Under the pieces are notes generated by a model. It saw only the letters and a list, made by a program, of their open reading frames with translations, had not been told where the DNA came from and ran no database searches. Shown in pieces: positions 44,001 to 52,734 of a stretch of DNA of 64,000 nucleotides. This DNA is from Lytechinus variegatus. Its lineage: Eukaryota; Echinodermata; Echinoidea; Temnopleuroida; Toxopneustidae. The position numbers were made by a program, and so were the translations under genes. Position 1 is the stretch's first letter; every line of letters begins with the position of its first letter. The stretch lies in NCBI RefSeq assembly GCF_018143015.1, contig NC_054743.1, positions 42,550,922 to 42,614,921 on the forward strand, written 5' to 3'.

Positions 44001-44972
44001 TGCTTTCCATTTGAAGATGGGACGATGATGATAATCGTGTACATCTTGGGGGCGCTGTTGTTCTTTTGCCTCGTTATAATTTTTGGCTGTCTCATCTGGA
44101 ACTGCAGACTGAGGTATGTAATCACAGTAATGATTTCAATTCATTCAGACTGATCGCCAATGCAAGTTTGCCCGGTGTATCAGTTTCCGGCCTGGTATCG
44201 AATCCCTTGCTTATGATTGCGAGAGCGCTTGAATACTGGTTGTATTGATTTATATCGTTTGCAAAGGATGTCTGACTTGTCACTTCATTGGCGAATCAAC
44301 GCGTTGTGTTATGAATTTCTGATAACACATTAATTTGCTATTTTCAAGAGAGGTTGATTTATTGTGCTCAATAAACTAGCGTGCTAGTCTCTAAGACAAA
44401 ATGTCGATTTTTATTTTCAAATTTTAACTTTATATTTTATTGCAATCGACTTTGACATGATTTTTTTTCATTGGCGTAATTATGACTTTTGAATAAAGTT
44501 TGATATGCGTAAGATATAATTTTCAAGCATTTTGTCATTAGTAAATACAGGCTTTAACAGTGTCGTGAAAACTGGTAATAACGTTGAATAGACATTCATT
44601 CGCGATATTTACGTAACGCATAATGACTTCTTTTTTTGCAGGTCTAGAACTACGTACGGAGTTTCTGATGATTATCACACACCTCCGCACAGCAATCAGA
44701 ATGTTAATGTGCGTCCTTACATGACCCTCAGTGAACGACGGCCCGACGGCAATGGTTACCAGAGCTTGAGTGTCCAGCGAAAGGAAGCACAGAGGGGCGC
44801 TATGCCGGAAGGACCATACGCAGACAGTTTAGGCGGCGAGCCGGTGTACCAGGAGCCCGGTGTATACTTGGAACCGGACAACCGTCTTTCGGTTGCATAC
44901 AAAGCCGGTGATCCGGATGCAGATGATTTGTTCTTAGGAGGGGGGAATGAATATGAAACGCTTGGTGTATAG
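32015..44972 (+). CDS. SRCR-WSC type I membrane receptor with ITAM-like tail, complete 7-exon gene
   Basis: Exons 32015-32093, 39559-39780, 40524-40604, 41336-41623, 43385-43558, 44017-44113 and 44642-44972 join without phase conflict into 423 aa. Order: signal peptide (1-25), SRCR domain (27-128; DVRLQDGDSPTNGRVEI, six cysteines and a two-exon split, both as in group A), WSC domain (129-222, eight cysteines), Ser/Thr/Pro-rich stalk (224-281), membrane span (about 285-307) and a tyrosine-rich cytoplasmic tail. The tail has Y340MTL, nine residues, Y353QSL (ITAM-like), then VYQEP, VYLEP and terminal YETLGV. SRCR modules bind proteins or microbial surfaces, and WSC modules are thought to bind carbohydrate. 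A pattern-recognition or adhesion receptor signalling through SH2 proteins is inferred. Introns 1-5 are phase 1, so the ectodomain modules are shuffling-competent. Confidence 0.85.
32149..32361. mobile_element. 213 bp MITE, family A copy 2 (receptor intron 1)
   Basis: It has the same ends and arms as 21465-21679, and its interior (gcattggtcagatcatgcc, gttgcatatcatgtacgcg) matches at roughly 85-90% by eye. Confidence 0.9.
32463..32503 (+). repeat. (gaat)n microsatellite
   Basis: About ten perfect gaat units, followed by two gacg units. Confidence 0.95.
32510..35290. other. Receptor intron 1, unassigned part
   Basis: AT-rich DNA with G tracts at about 34309-34321 and 34576-34586 that may mark decayed MITE ends. 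No exon was recognised. Confidence 0.4.
35590..35700 (+). repeat. Retroposon 3' tail within the left palindrome arm
   Basis: ttacccggggtaaaccaaac followed by an aaataaataataaataaaat tail looks like the end of a SINE or CR1-like copy. It coincides with the stretch absent from the opposite arm. Confidence 0.45.
36095..38478. mobile_element. Foldback element of ~188 bp repeats (ggcggccattttgaat)
   Basis: The ends tagtccaggatag and ctatcctggacta are inverted and flanked by tag on each side. In the left arm a unit beginning near tcaaaatggccgcc recurs at about 36385, 36578, 36768, 36952, 37142 and 37330, a spacing of 184-193 bp. The right arm carries the same units reversed. No transposase frame. 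A single arm end lies at 16625-16850, so it is a dispersed family. Confidence 0.85.
39559..39780 (+). CDS. Receptor exon 2: SRCR domain, first part
   Basis: The acceptor is cttcatag and the donor gtaagg. It encodes VRLQDGDSPTNGRVEI, WNTICGSSWD and VTCRQLGF, the core SRCR signature. The position after RQLG is Phe, where some SRCR groups have Cys. Confidence 0.95.
40524..40604 (+). CDS. Receptor exon 3: SRCR domain, last part
   Basis: 81 nt between tttcgttag and gtaagc. It supplies NEQNLDDC, NCYGSS and AGVVCQ, the closing cysteines of the SRCR fold. Confidence 0.9.
40700..40890. mobile_element. Degenerate MITE in receptor intron 3
   Basis: ggtgggtgtttcctt at the left and aggaacacc-like ggaacacctactt at the right are diverged inverted ends. 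The interior includes agctactttacgaacaactt and its diverged complement. Confidence 0.4.
41336..41623 (+). CDS. Receptor exon 4: WSC domain
   Basis: A single phase-1 exon holding the whole domain: YLGCYGDN, MTINDCITFC, FAYAGLELGSECYCG, VCRHTCSGN, ETCGG and MAVHR. All eight expected cysteines are present. Confidence 0.95.
42286..42551 (+). mobile_element. tRNA-derived SINE, copy 2 (receptor intron 4)
   Basis: gtctagtggttagagcattg (A box), the loop ctcataa, and gagttcgaattcccac (B box) are followed by the same body as the 14390 copy (taatatctgtcgtctataag, taccagcttggcgtttacc). It ends in gagaaacagaaaaacagaaa. Confidence 0.85.
43385..43558 (+). CDS. Receptor exon 5: Ser/Thr-rich stalk
   Basis: 58 codons, with roughly 40% Ser+Thr plus several prolines, no cysteine, and LTTTLVPTTTNYS near its start. 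It is probably O-glycosylated. Acceptor ctttccag, donor gtaggc. Confidence 0.85.
44017..44113 (+). CDS. Receptor exon 6: transmembrane segment
   Basis: It starts after tttgaag and encodes MIIVYILGALLFFCLVII then FGCLIWNCRLR, a clear membrane span with a basic cytosolic stop. The donor gtatgt is in phase 2. Confidence 0.9.
44642..44972 (+). CDS. Receptor exon 7: tyrosine-rich cytoplasmic tail
   Basis: The acceptor tttttttgcag is followed by 110 codons and TAG at 44970-44972. Ten tyrosines include three YxxL motifs (YMTL, YQSL, YETL) and two YxEP motifs. Confidence 0.9.
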
Positions 44973-46330
44973 AAATACTATCAAAGACAGTACTTTAAAA
45001 TATCATGTTATTGGTGCTCGAATTATCTATGTTGTCAAATTTCTGTTGCTGCTTCTATCGCCCAGTGCCTTATTTGCTTGTTTGAAATGTATATCACAAC
45101 TCAATTATTTGGCTGACGATACATAGTTCGCGCTTTTTGGTGGGACAAAGCTTACCACGTATAGGAATAGAACACACATGACACACATGAACTCTTTAGC
45201 AAGGTATACAGCATATATATCTACACGGACAAATGACCTTAACGACATACCAAACATCATAATAATTGGTTTGCTATTATGACTTAATCTTGTTCTGTCC
45301 CTCCTGTCTGGGTAATATCTTGCCTACACAGTTTAATATTCCTGCAGAATCTTGAGTAGCGAGTGTCCCTCAAGTTAGAAGCTCATGTGTCAAGTATATT
45401 GCAGGGCAAGTAGAACATGTCAGAATAGCCGCGATGTATCTTGCTGATACTGAATTTCGAAATTGGAAACTCTCTTACCTTTCCAGAACCCCGCCAGAAA
45501 TGATTAGAAACGGATCTTGAGTTCGATTTTGAAAGGATTGGTTGCATTGATAATGTTATACAATGAATGAGTCCTGAGAAATAATGTTATCTATACGATC
45601 AACCGATAAGTTTTGTTGAATTGGGCTTAGGTCTTTATCTGCGAGAGCTGAAAATTAGCGACATATATTGTCGTTGTTGATTCATCGCCAAATGATTATC
45701 CTCGATTACAAAACATTCATTAATCAACTGAATTTTACAAAAGCGGTGGTTTTATATACTCTTCCCATAATCAGATAGTTATTTGAATTTAACTTATCAT
45801 AAATTATTGAGACTTCCATTACTCCTGTGATATCTAATTTGTCGATTTATATAATGAGCCAGCAAGCCACGTGTCCTGTGTGAGGCAACAAGCGTATTAT
45901 TAATGTCTGTCACCATTATCACCGCCGGTTCTTACGATCAATCGGCGACCAATATCTTTTAAGTTCCAGCCCAATGAGTTTGCCTCCTTTTTTACATTTT
46001 GTCGGGAGCAGTAGCTCGGAAAAAGCCAGTTCGTAGTTCCTTTCTGCGCATGATCAAAATATTCTACGCATGATCAGAGGAAGGTCATTTGTACTAAAGT
46101 GACATGGAGGTTTAAAATCTAATGAGATAAGCACCAACTTTGATGTCTTGATTTTTCATATATTCTTTTGAATTGTGGTTTTCATTTACATCCACAAAAA
46201 CACAACAATTCGTCCACGAACGACTGGTATTTCACAGTTTGTCAAGTACATTGTGCAACATGCTATGATATGCATTCAAAGTAGGAATGCAACAAATGCC
46301 TTCATGAATTGTTCATTGCTCTGCTATTCT
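44973..46330. other. Receptor 3' flank and intergenic DNA
   Basis: The 3' UTR must begin here, but no canonical AATAAA close to the stop was identified. No other gene signal. Confidence 0.4.
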
Positions 46331-46334
46331 AGTC

Positions 46335-46492
46335 ACCAGGGCTCCGTAACACAAAGTTTTGCGATGAATTACAAATATGGAAGAACCGCACTGATTGGTC
46401 GCTGGCCAGTATTTCAAACCTAATGCGCGTGTAAATAATTGGTCAGTTCATTTAGCGACTGATCGCTAATCTTTGTGTTACGGAGCCCTGGT
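46335..46492. mobile_element. 158 bp MITE (accagggctccgtaacacaa)
   Basis: The left end accagggctccgtaacacaa and the right end ttgtgttacggagccctggt are perfect complements over 20 bp. The inner arms (gattggtcgctggccag against tcagttcatttagcgactgatcg) are diverged. Confidence 0.9.
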
Positions 46493-47316
46493 CTATTCAA
46501 TTTCTTCATCCTGCTATGTAAGGCAAGCTTACGTAATATCTTGCTTTGAAATCTGCCTATCATAATGAAAGAAATGAAAGGTCATTTAACCAAAATTGTC
46601 CATAAGTAACTACGAACTGGTCTATTCGCAGGTATTTCAGGTCTCCATCCAGTGATGTTCGTTTGTTTCACGGCTTGGATTCTTTCTCATTAAATTTACG
46701 TAAGGTACAATTATGACCAGTGCGCATGCCCATCCGCCGGCTAATTGCTCGGGTTCTACATTAAATTATATAAGATTTTATTTATACGTAATGATGCAAA
46801 GCATTTATTAGACAAAATAAGAGGCGGAGACAGTCATATTCAGGTTTTGAATTTACCCTTGCATATTGAAACGGAATTATGAAAACCATGAATGAAATGA
46901 ATTAATTACTTTGCCAATCCCTTATTTATCATCATTATTGTTTGTCTAAAAGCAGTTCTAACTTTTGAGATTAATCTGTCTTCATTACGATGGATATTTC
47001 TGAGAAAACAGTGAGACAGTGAGAAAGAAGGAACGTTGAGATATTATCAATGTTATGATGTGTCAACGAAGAAAGGGTATTGATAAAGATATCAACACAG
47101 GCCAAATGGTGGTGTAGCATCATTCTATACGTGAATGTTAATTTATTCAGTGAGTACGGCAGTACAATTTTTTTCCGTTATTGTTATTAAGTTCTCACTA
47201 TAGCCCGACGCGATTGGGTCGAAATACCATGCACAAGCACGATGTCGCACAGAGTGAACAGAGTTTGTTCACATACTGGACTATGTAAAAAAAATATCTA
47301 AAGTTTTAAAATGCGA

Positions 47317-47538
47317 AAGGCATGGTCACACCGCCCGAGCGTTGTTGGATAAGTCGTGGAGAGGTAGGGAAAGAGGGCCGAATTTCGCTCACAAAATTTG
47401 GGGAAAATCGAAAACATAAATCGAAAAAAAAACAACAATCGAAATCGAAAATGATGAACGGTAGCGAGCGGTGATGATTTTTTTTTCTCTCCGCTCCACA
47501 ACCGCTCCAACAACGCTCGTGCGGTTTGACCACGCCTT
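47317..47538. mobile_element. 222 bp MITE (aaggcatggtcacaccgc)
   Basis: The termini aaggcatggtcacaccgc and gcggtttgaccacgcctt are inverted, continuing through gagcgttgttgga / ccaacaacgctc. No open frame of note. Confidence 0.85.
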
Positions 47539-48144
47539 AAAATCCAACATTGCGAGGATATTTTCACATTGTTGACATCTCGACAGTGTGACTGTTCACA
47601 GCATGTTCACACGGTTGACTACCTATTTATGTTTCACACTGTTGAATGTAATTTCTATTTGTGTTCCAAACTGTGGGACACTGTGCTCTTACCAGTAAAA
47701 AAAAACGGTCTCTTCGTATTTCCTACAAATCGTATGGAAGAGAGACAGTTTAAATGACCTTTCACTGAAGTCTGTTGCTGTCCTTCTTTACTTCACTCGT
47801 CTTATTTCCCAAATCCAAACTAAAAAATAATAAATTGAACTGATAAAGGAGGAAACGAAACATATTATAGTATAATAGGATCATATGGAACTTATCGTGC
47901 CTTTTTCAAATCCCACACATAAAATACACACAAACAGTCACGCCCTCTTTCAACCTCGCATTTCAGACGTTTTATGTATACACAATGCTTGTCAAATTTC
48001 TGCATTTATTTCACAATCCTTCCTACATTGTATGTTTTCTTGTAAATTACTAACAATATAAAATAATCATAATCATGCAGTAATAGGGCCGACTATCTCC
48101 TTAATAATATGAGGTACTATAGGCATCAGGGGCAGTGGAACCGG

Positions 48145-48300
48145 GGGAGCGTTTTATGAAAGAACTTGTCGGACGTTTTATCCGACAAGTCCTTTTTTTA
48201 TCCGACAGTTACTCTAGTAACAGTGCTTCTCAACCAATCAGAATCCAGGAAAGTTGTCAGATGTGACAACTTGTCGGACGAAGATATTGATGAAACGCCC
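48145..48300. mobile_element. MITE of the TGTCGGATAAA family, fullest copy
   Basis: gggagcgttttatgaaagaa, ttgtcggacgttttatccga, agtaacagtgcttctcaacc and gatgaaacgcccc mark the ends and core. Related copies lie near 2.2, 13.4 and 63.0 kb. Confidence 0.75.
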
Positions 48301-48689
48301 CCCCCCCTCCGGTGAGCAAGGGGGGGGGGACTGCCCCCTCCCCTAAAAAAACGAATCCTCGGAGCAGAAATATTTGCTTTTTCAAAATGGAAAGTGCCGT
48401 TTTTCAAAATGAAATGCGCCCGTTTTGAAAATGAAATGCCTTTTTTGAAGTAAAATAAAGTATGTTTTAGGTAAAACAATGATGAAATATTGCTAAACTT
48501 AAAAATTTAATAACTTGGTTACTTGTCATCCAATTCTGATAAAATCTTCAGCATTTTACTCTGTAAATGTTACTCTATTACTTTAGAAATACATATCAGT
48601 ACCCCCCCCCCTTTAACTGATAGGAACGGAATCCTATATAATGAATGATGTTTAGAAACAGCTAAGGGAGAAGTTGATTTTATTACCGA

Positions 48690-49115
48690 ACTAAGGCTAC
48701 GGTTACAACCCCCAAAATGAGCCTGCTCGGCGACCTGGCGGCGAGTTTTTAGCCAAGTTTGCCCGGGCACCACTGGTAATTAGGAGCATAGCTCAGTCGC
48801 TGCTTAAGAGTGAAACTTCTGGCGGCGCCGGGCTGCTAGTGAATATAGGCGCCGCTTACGAGTTATAGCGGACTGAAACTTCTGGCGGCGCCTGCTCACT
48901 ATTCACTGGCAGCTTGGGCACCGTCGCGACGCGTCGCGACATAATCGAGCGGTCGCCAGTGAACGATTTAGGTAAAAAAAATGAGCTCGTTGGATCAAAG
49001 GCTATCGAGTGGTCACTGGCCGCTCAGAAATCGGTCGATGATCTCGTGGTGAATTCAAGATTGACAGGAACCAAAATGTATTCCCAGGAAGGTCCCGCTC
49101 AAATTCCAGCGGCGC
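48690..49115. repeat. GC-rich dispersed-repeat-like block
   Basis: aaacttctggcggcgcc occurs twice (about 48813 and 48879), and related ggcgcc motifs occur near 48850 and 49110. The base composition differs sharply from the AT-rich surroundings. No inverted ends could be matched well. Confidence 0.4.
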
Positions 49116-49119
49116 CATA

Positions 49120-49865
49120 GCAGGCTACTCTGAGTTGCGACTGATGCCTAACGCGACGTACATTAACACCCTAATTAAAGTCAATACTTAAGGTTCTACA
49201 GGGATATTGAAGGATTAGGGGTTAGGTAGACTTGCCCCTCCGAAAATTTAACAAATACTTTTTCCCCAACAGAGTATTGAAAATATGTTTGCATCAGATA
49301 CGATAAAACACATTAAGAGTAGAAGCCTTCATCTCTTCAAACAAACATGTACTTTTCAATTTCACATAATGCTGACACCTTTGATACATTCGCCTTTTTG
49401 CACTGAACAGTCTAGTCCAAAGTCTTAAAAAGCGAAGTCGAGGGTGGTGTTCTTGATATTTAACGACCTGTTAACTAGAACGATCAGTTTTACTGAAATT
49501 AACTCGCAAATTACGGAGTGAACAGGTTTTGAGCAAGATTCGTTCAGAAATGACATCAAAGTATGGAAAATACACTTATTTGAGTCTACAACGCAGGCGT
49601 CGTTAAAATTATTATTTAACTTTGTTCTGATTTAAAAAAAAATGTAATTTTGGTTCTTGAAAATTGGCTAAGTATCATACCTAGAGGAACGATTTAAAAA
49701 CTTAAAGAGATGTAATCCAAAATTTAAAATAATTGGGGGTTGGTTTCAATGACATGTGTATACAGCGAGTCTGTGCGCCGCAACACATAAACTCTAGATG
49801 AACGAAATGTGTAAATGGTACACAGAATGTTCGTGCAGTTTAGTGTGTGCATACTTAGGAGATGC
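49120..49865. other. Intergenic DNA, nothing recognised
   Basis: No exon or repeat signal. Confidence 0.4.
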
Positions 49866-49868
49866 ATA

Positions 49869-50708
49869 GGGGAAGGCGGGGTAAGTTGTGACACTTTTTG
49901 CATTTTGCATGTTAGAATCGATATGACTAGTAATATTGTAGAAATAAGTACCTTGCCTTTAAATTTGATTCTTGGGAAATGTTTTTCACCTACATATAAC
50001 TTTCTACCCCCACACTGAAAGTCATCGTGACCTTTGAAAAACCGATGTCAAATGGCTCAACTTGCCCCATATATGGGGTAAGTTGTGCCACCGTCTGGGG
50101 TAAGTTGAGCCACAAAAACTACGTACAAAATGTATGGGGGAGAACCAGCATGTCAATTTTTTTTTAAAGTCTTTTCACTTGCTAATTCTCTATAAATACT
50201 AACGTCCTTTAAAAGGAAAAGAGCAGTCATGTAAATTTGCTCCTTTCAGCCTGCATTTCAATCGATTTTTATGGTTTGTTTGTTTTTTAAGATACATTAC
50301 CATAAGAATTACCATGGCTCAACTTGCCCCATGCTGTTTGGCTCAACTTACCCCAGTCCGAACTTAGTGCGATAATTTTGTATCCACACATTTATTATGC
50401 ATCCATCATATAAAAGACTATAACAAGAATGAAGATCCATACCTGGACTAACAATGTTGTTATCATGTCTTTACTATATTTAAAGACGTGTGTGTGTATA
50501 AAGCACTTATCTATTTCACACTCTTTTTTACTTTTTTGGCTGAAATTCATACTTTTCCCTCTAAAAAACTACTTTTTGTTTCAAAGTCGAAAACAATGTG
50601 GTGGGGTTAAGTGCTATGTAATGGGTCATCAATACATGACACCACCACAATGTCTGACTCATTCACTATTGGCCTGGGGCTGGTGGCTCAACTTACCCCG
50701 CCTTCCCC
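49869..50708. mobile_element. 840 bp TIR element with TA target duplication
   Basis: The ends ggggaaggcggggtaagttg and caacttaccccgccttcccc are perfect complements flanked by TA (49867-49868, 50709-50710). The interior repeats ggggtaagttgagcca and its complement ggctcaacttgcccc several times. No transposase frame, so it is probably non-autonomous Tc1/mariner-type. Confidence 0.9.
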
Positions 50709-51259
50709 TACATAAGAAGGCAGTCAACACGGCCAACAGACATTTTGATGGGGGAAAATGGTCATATTAACTTAACCCGTCTAGCAGACGGGTTCTCAAA
50801 ATCAGGCTAATAAATTGCAGTTTGTATCTAATTAAGAGTTTTTCATCCAGTTTGTGGTCTGTTTCAGAGGACAACGACAGGCACACGTTTCATCTCAGTT
50901 TGGGAATTTTTCAGCTTCTCACAAAGTGAAACGATCCCTTTACGCCGGTGACACAACATTGCTCCTGTGGCGATTCCTCCCGGCGTTATTTTGTCTGAGA
51001 TGTAGCGTTGCATTGCAATAGTAAGTGTAGAGTAGGATATAGTGTTGCCTCCAGGGTTGAATTTAGCAATGCGATTAATGTGTGGAATTTATATTTAGCG
51101 GAGCAATTGTCGACGGAGCAAATATCATGAACCATATCAAGTCATTTTAGGAAAAAAGATGAAAATGAAAATCCGTATTTTATTGTCCGAAATAGACATG
51201 AAATTTAATACTCCGAAAATTTGCTTTGCCCAATCGATCGTGGGACCGGCAGCCGCTGT

Positions 51260-51548
51260 CAGGGGCGTCGATCCATTATTCAGATTGGGGCGGGGACAAA
51301 ATCATGAATCAACGTTCGAAAGTTGCTCGATCACACAAAACAAACTCTCTCTCACACACACACATAGGGCTACTCCCATTCTCATCAGTCACACACACAC
51401 ACAAACATATGTACATATATATATATATATATATATGTGAGGGTGGGTGTGGGTGGGTGGGTAAGCTTGTTTTGTGCGATCGAGCGCTTTTGAAACGTTG
51501 ATTCATGATTTTGCCCCCCCCCATCTGAAAAATGGATCGACGCCCCTG
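51260..51548. mobile_element. 289 bp MITE (caggggcgtcgatcca)
   Basis: caggggcgtcgatcca and tggatcgacgcccctg are perfect inverted ends. The arms share aatcatgaatcaacgtt. The loop contains (ca)n and (ta)n microsatellites at 51350-51436. Confidence 0.9.
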
Positions 51549-51659
51549 TCTCCATGACAAATAGCAACCAAGAAGTCTTTGTCGAAAATTGGTGTATCAA
51601 AGCAGCAGTTTCTTTCTGGACCCTGGGTAGCTCCAGAACTTAGGACGAAACTACTGTTC

Positions 51660-51802
51660 CAGGGGCCGCGGAACGGTTTTCAAAGTGGAGGGGGGGGGAG
51701 GGCTGACCTTGCAAAAAATCACAATCATACGGTAATTATTACGTTTTTGTACACGGTTTTGGAACCGTGTACACCCCCCCCCCCCCGTTTCCGCGGCCCT
51801 TG
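51660..51802. mobile_element. 143 bp TIR element (caggggccgcgga family), copy 2
   Basis: The ends caggggccgcgga and tccgcggcccttg are flanked by tgttc (51655-51659 and 51803-51807), a likely 5-bp target duplication. The interior holds an inverted acacggttttggaaccgtgt hairpin and C tract. Confidence 0.85.
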
Positions 51803-52406
51803 TGTTCCGGTTTGGTAAACTATCACAAAGACCTCCCAGCGGTACCATAACCCTTGATTGCAATACGCTTACTTTATTCTCGAATTCGTTCTGCGGCAAG
51901 GAAAGAAAACTCCCTATTAAGACTCCATGAGCAGAATTGCATGTGATATATCTTAGAAATACATCCATGGAATTAACACACTGGGCGACTTCAAGTCCAG
52001 TGTTGAACTTTTGATGTCGGTGCAAGGTTCATTTTTACACGAGTATAACACCAAGCATAAAATGAAGATAGTCCTGAAAAGTCGCTCACTGGTTGTTGAG
52101 ATGTGAATAATGTGATCTGGATCAGTTTTAAAACTCAGAATAGGTTTGGAGCTAGACATGCTAGAGGAAGCAATCCAATTTGCGTTTCTAACACTGAAAC
52201 CATCACCAACACCCGACTTGAAATCACCCAATGTTAGGCCATTTTAAATCAGTTCTTTACCAATTAATAGCTTGTTCCTTATGACTTTCAAACGTCACAA
52301 AATATTTTTGAAAGATGCGGAATATTCTATAATATAACCTCGCGAATGATTTAGGAAACTTAGATCAATCTGGTATTAGTAAGAAATTACATAAAGAAAT
52401 CTATGC

Positions 52407-52734
52407 TTAGAACTTGCACAGAAATGATATGATGATGTAAACACAGTATGCGACCGTAATTAAAAACAACGAATAGAACATTAGTTTATCTATGACGATT
52501 GCAGTTTCGCGCCAAATTTCTGCAATCATTTCCGGGTCACAATGCATGTGATTTGGACAGGTGTCACGGATATTGGCGTTCACGTTGTTTGCATGGAGCA
52601 GCGGATTGACTGTCCTATACTGAGGGTCGTCTTCTCGAATTTCTATTCTTGATGTGCCTGGCGAGTGGTGATCTATACAGGTCTGCGGAGTTTCCTCGGA
52701 TGTAATGTGGCTTCGTTGAGTTCTTCGGCGTCTT
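52407..52734 (-). CDS. Receptor subunit exon 8 (intracellular loop, TM4, stop)
   Basis: It begins with an RRRRTQRS segment. EIWRETAIVIDKLMF is the typical helix leading into TM4, and the protein ends FLCKF. The phase-2 junction with exon 7 fits. Confidence 0.9.

Noticed and set aside
151-44972. Joining the lectin-like exons and the SRCR/WSC exons into one gene (phases would permit it)
   Set aside because: The lectin-like gene has its own terminal exon and stop at 5954, and the SRCR gene has a fitting signal-peptide exon at 32015, so two genes explain the data better.
51953-52231. 92-codon minus-strand frame downstream of the receptor subunit stop
   Set aside because: It lies beyond the TAA that completes TM4, with no domain content; at most it is 3' UTR.
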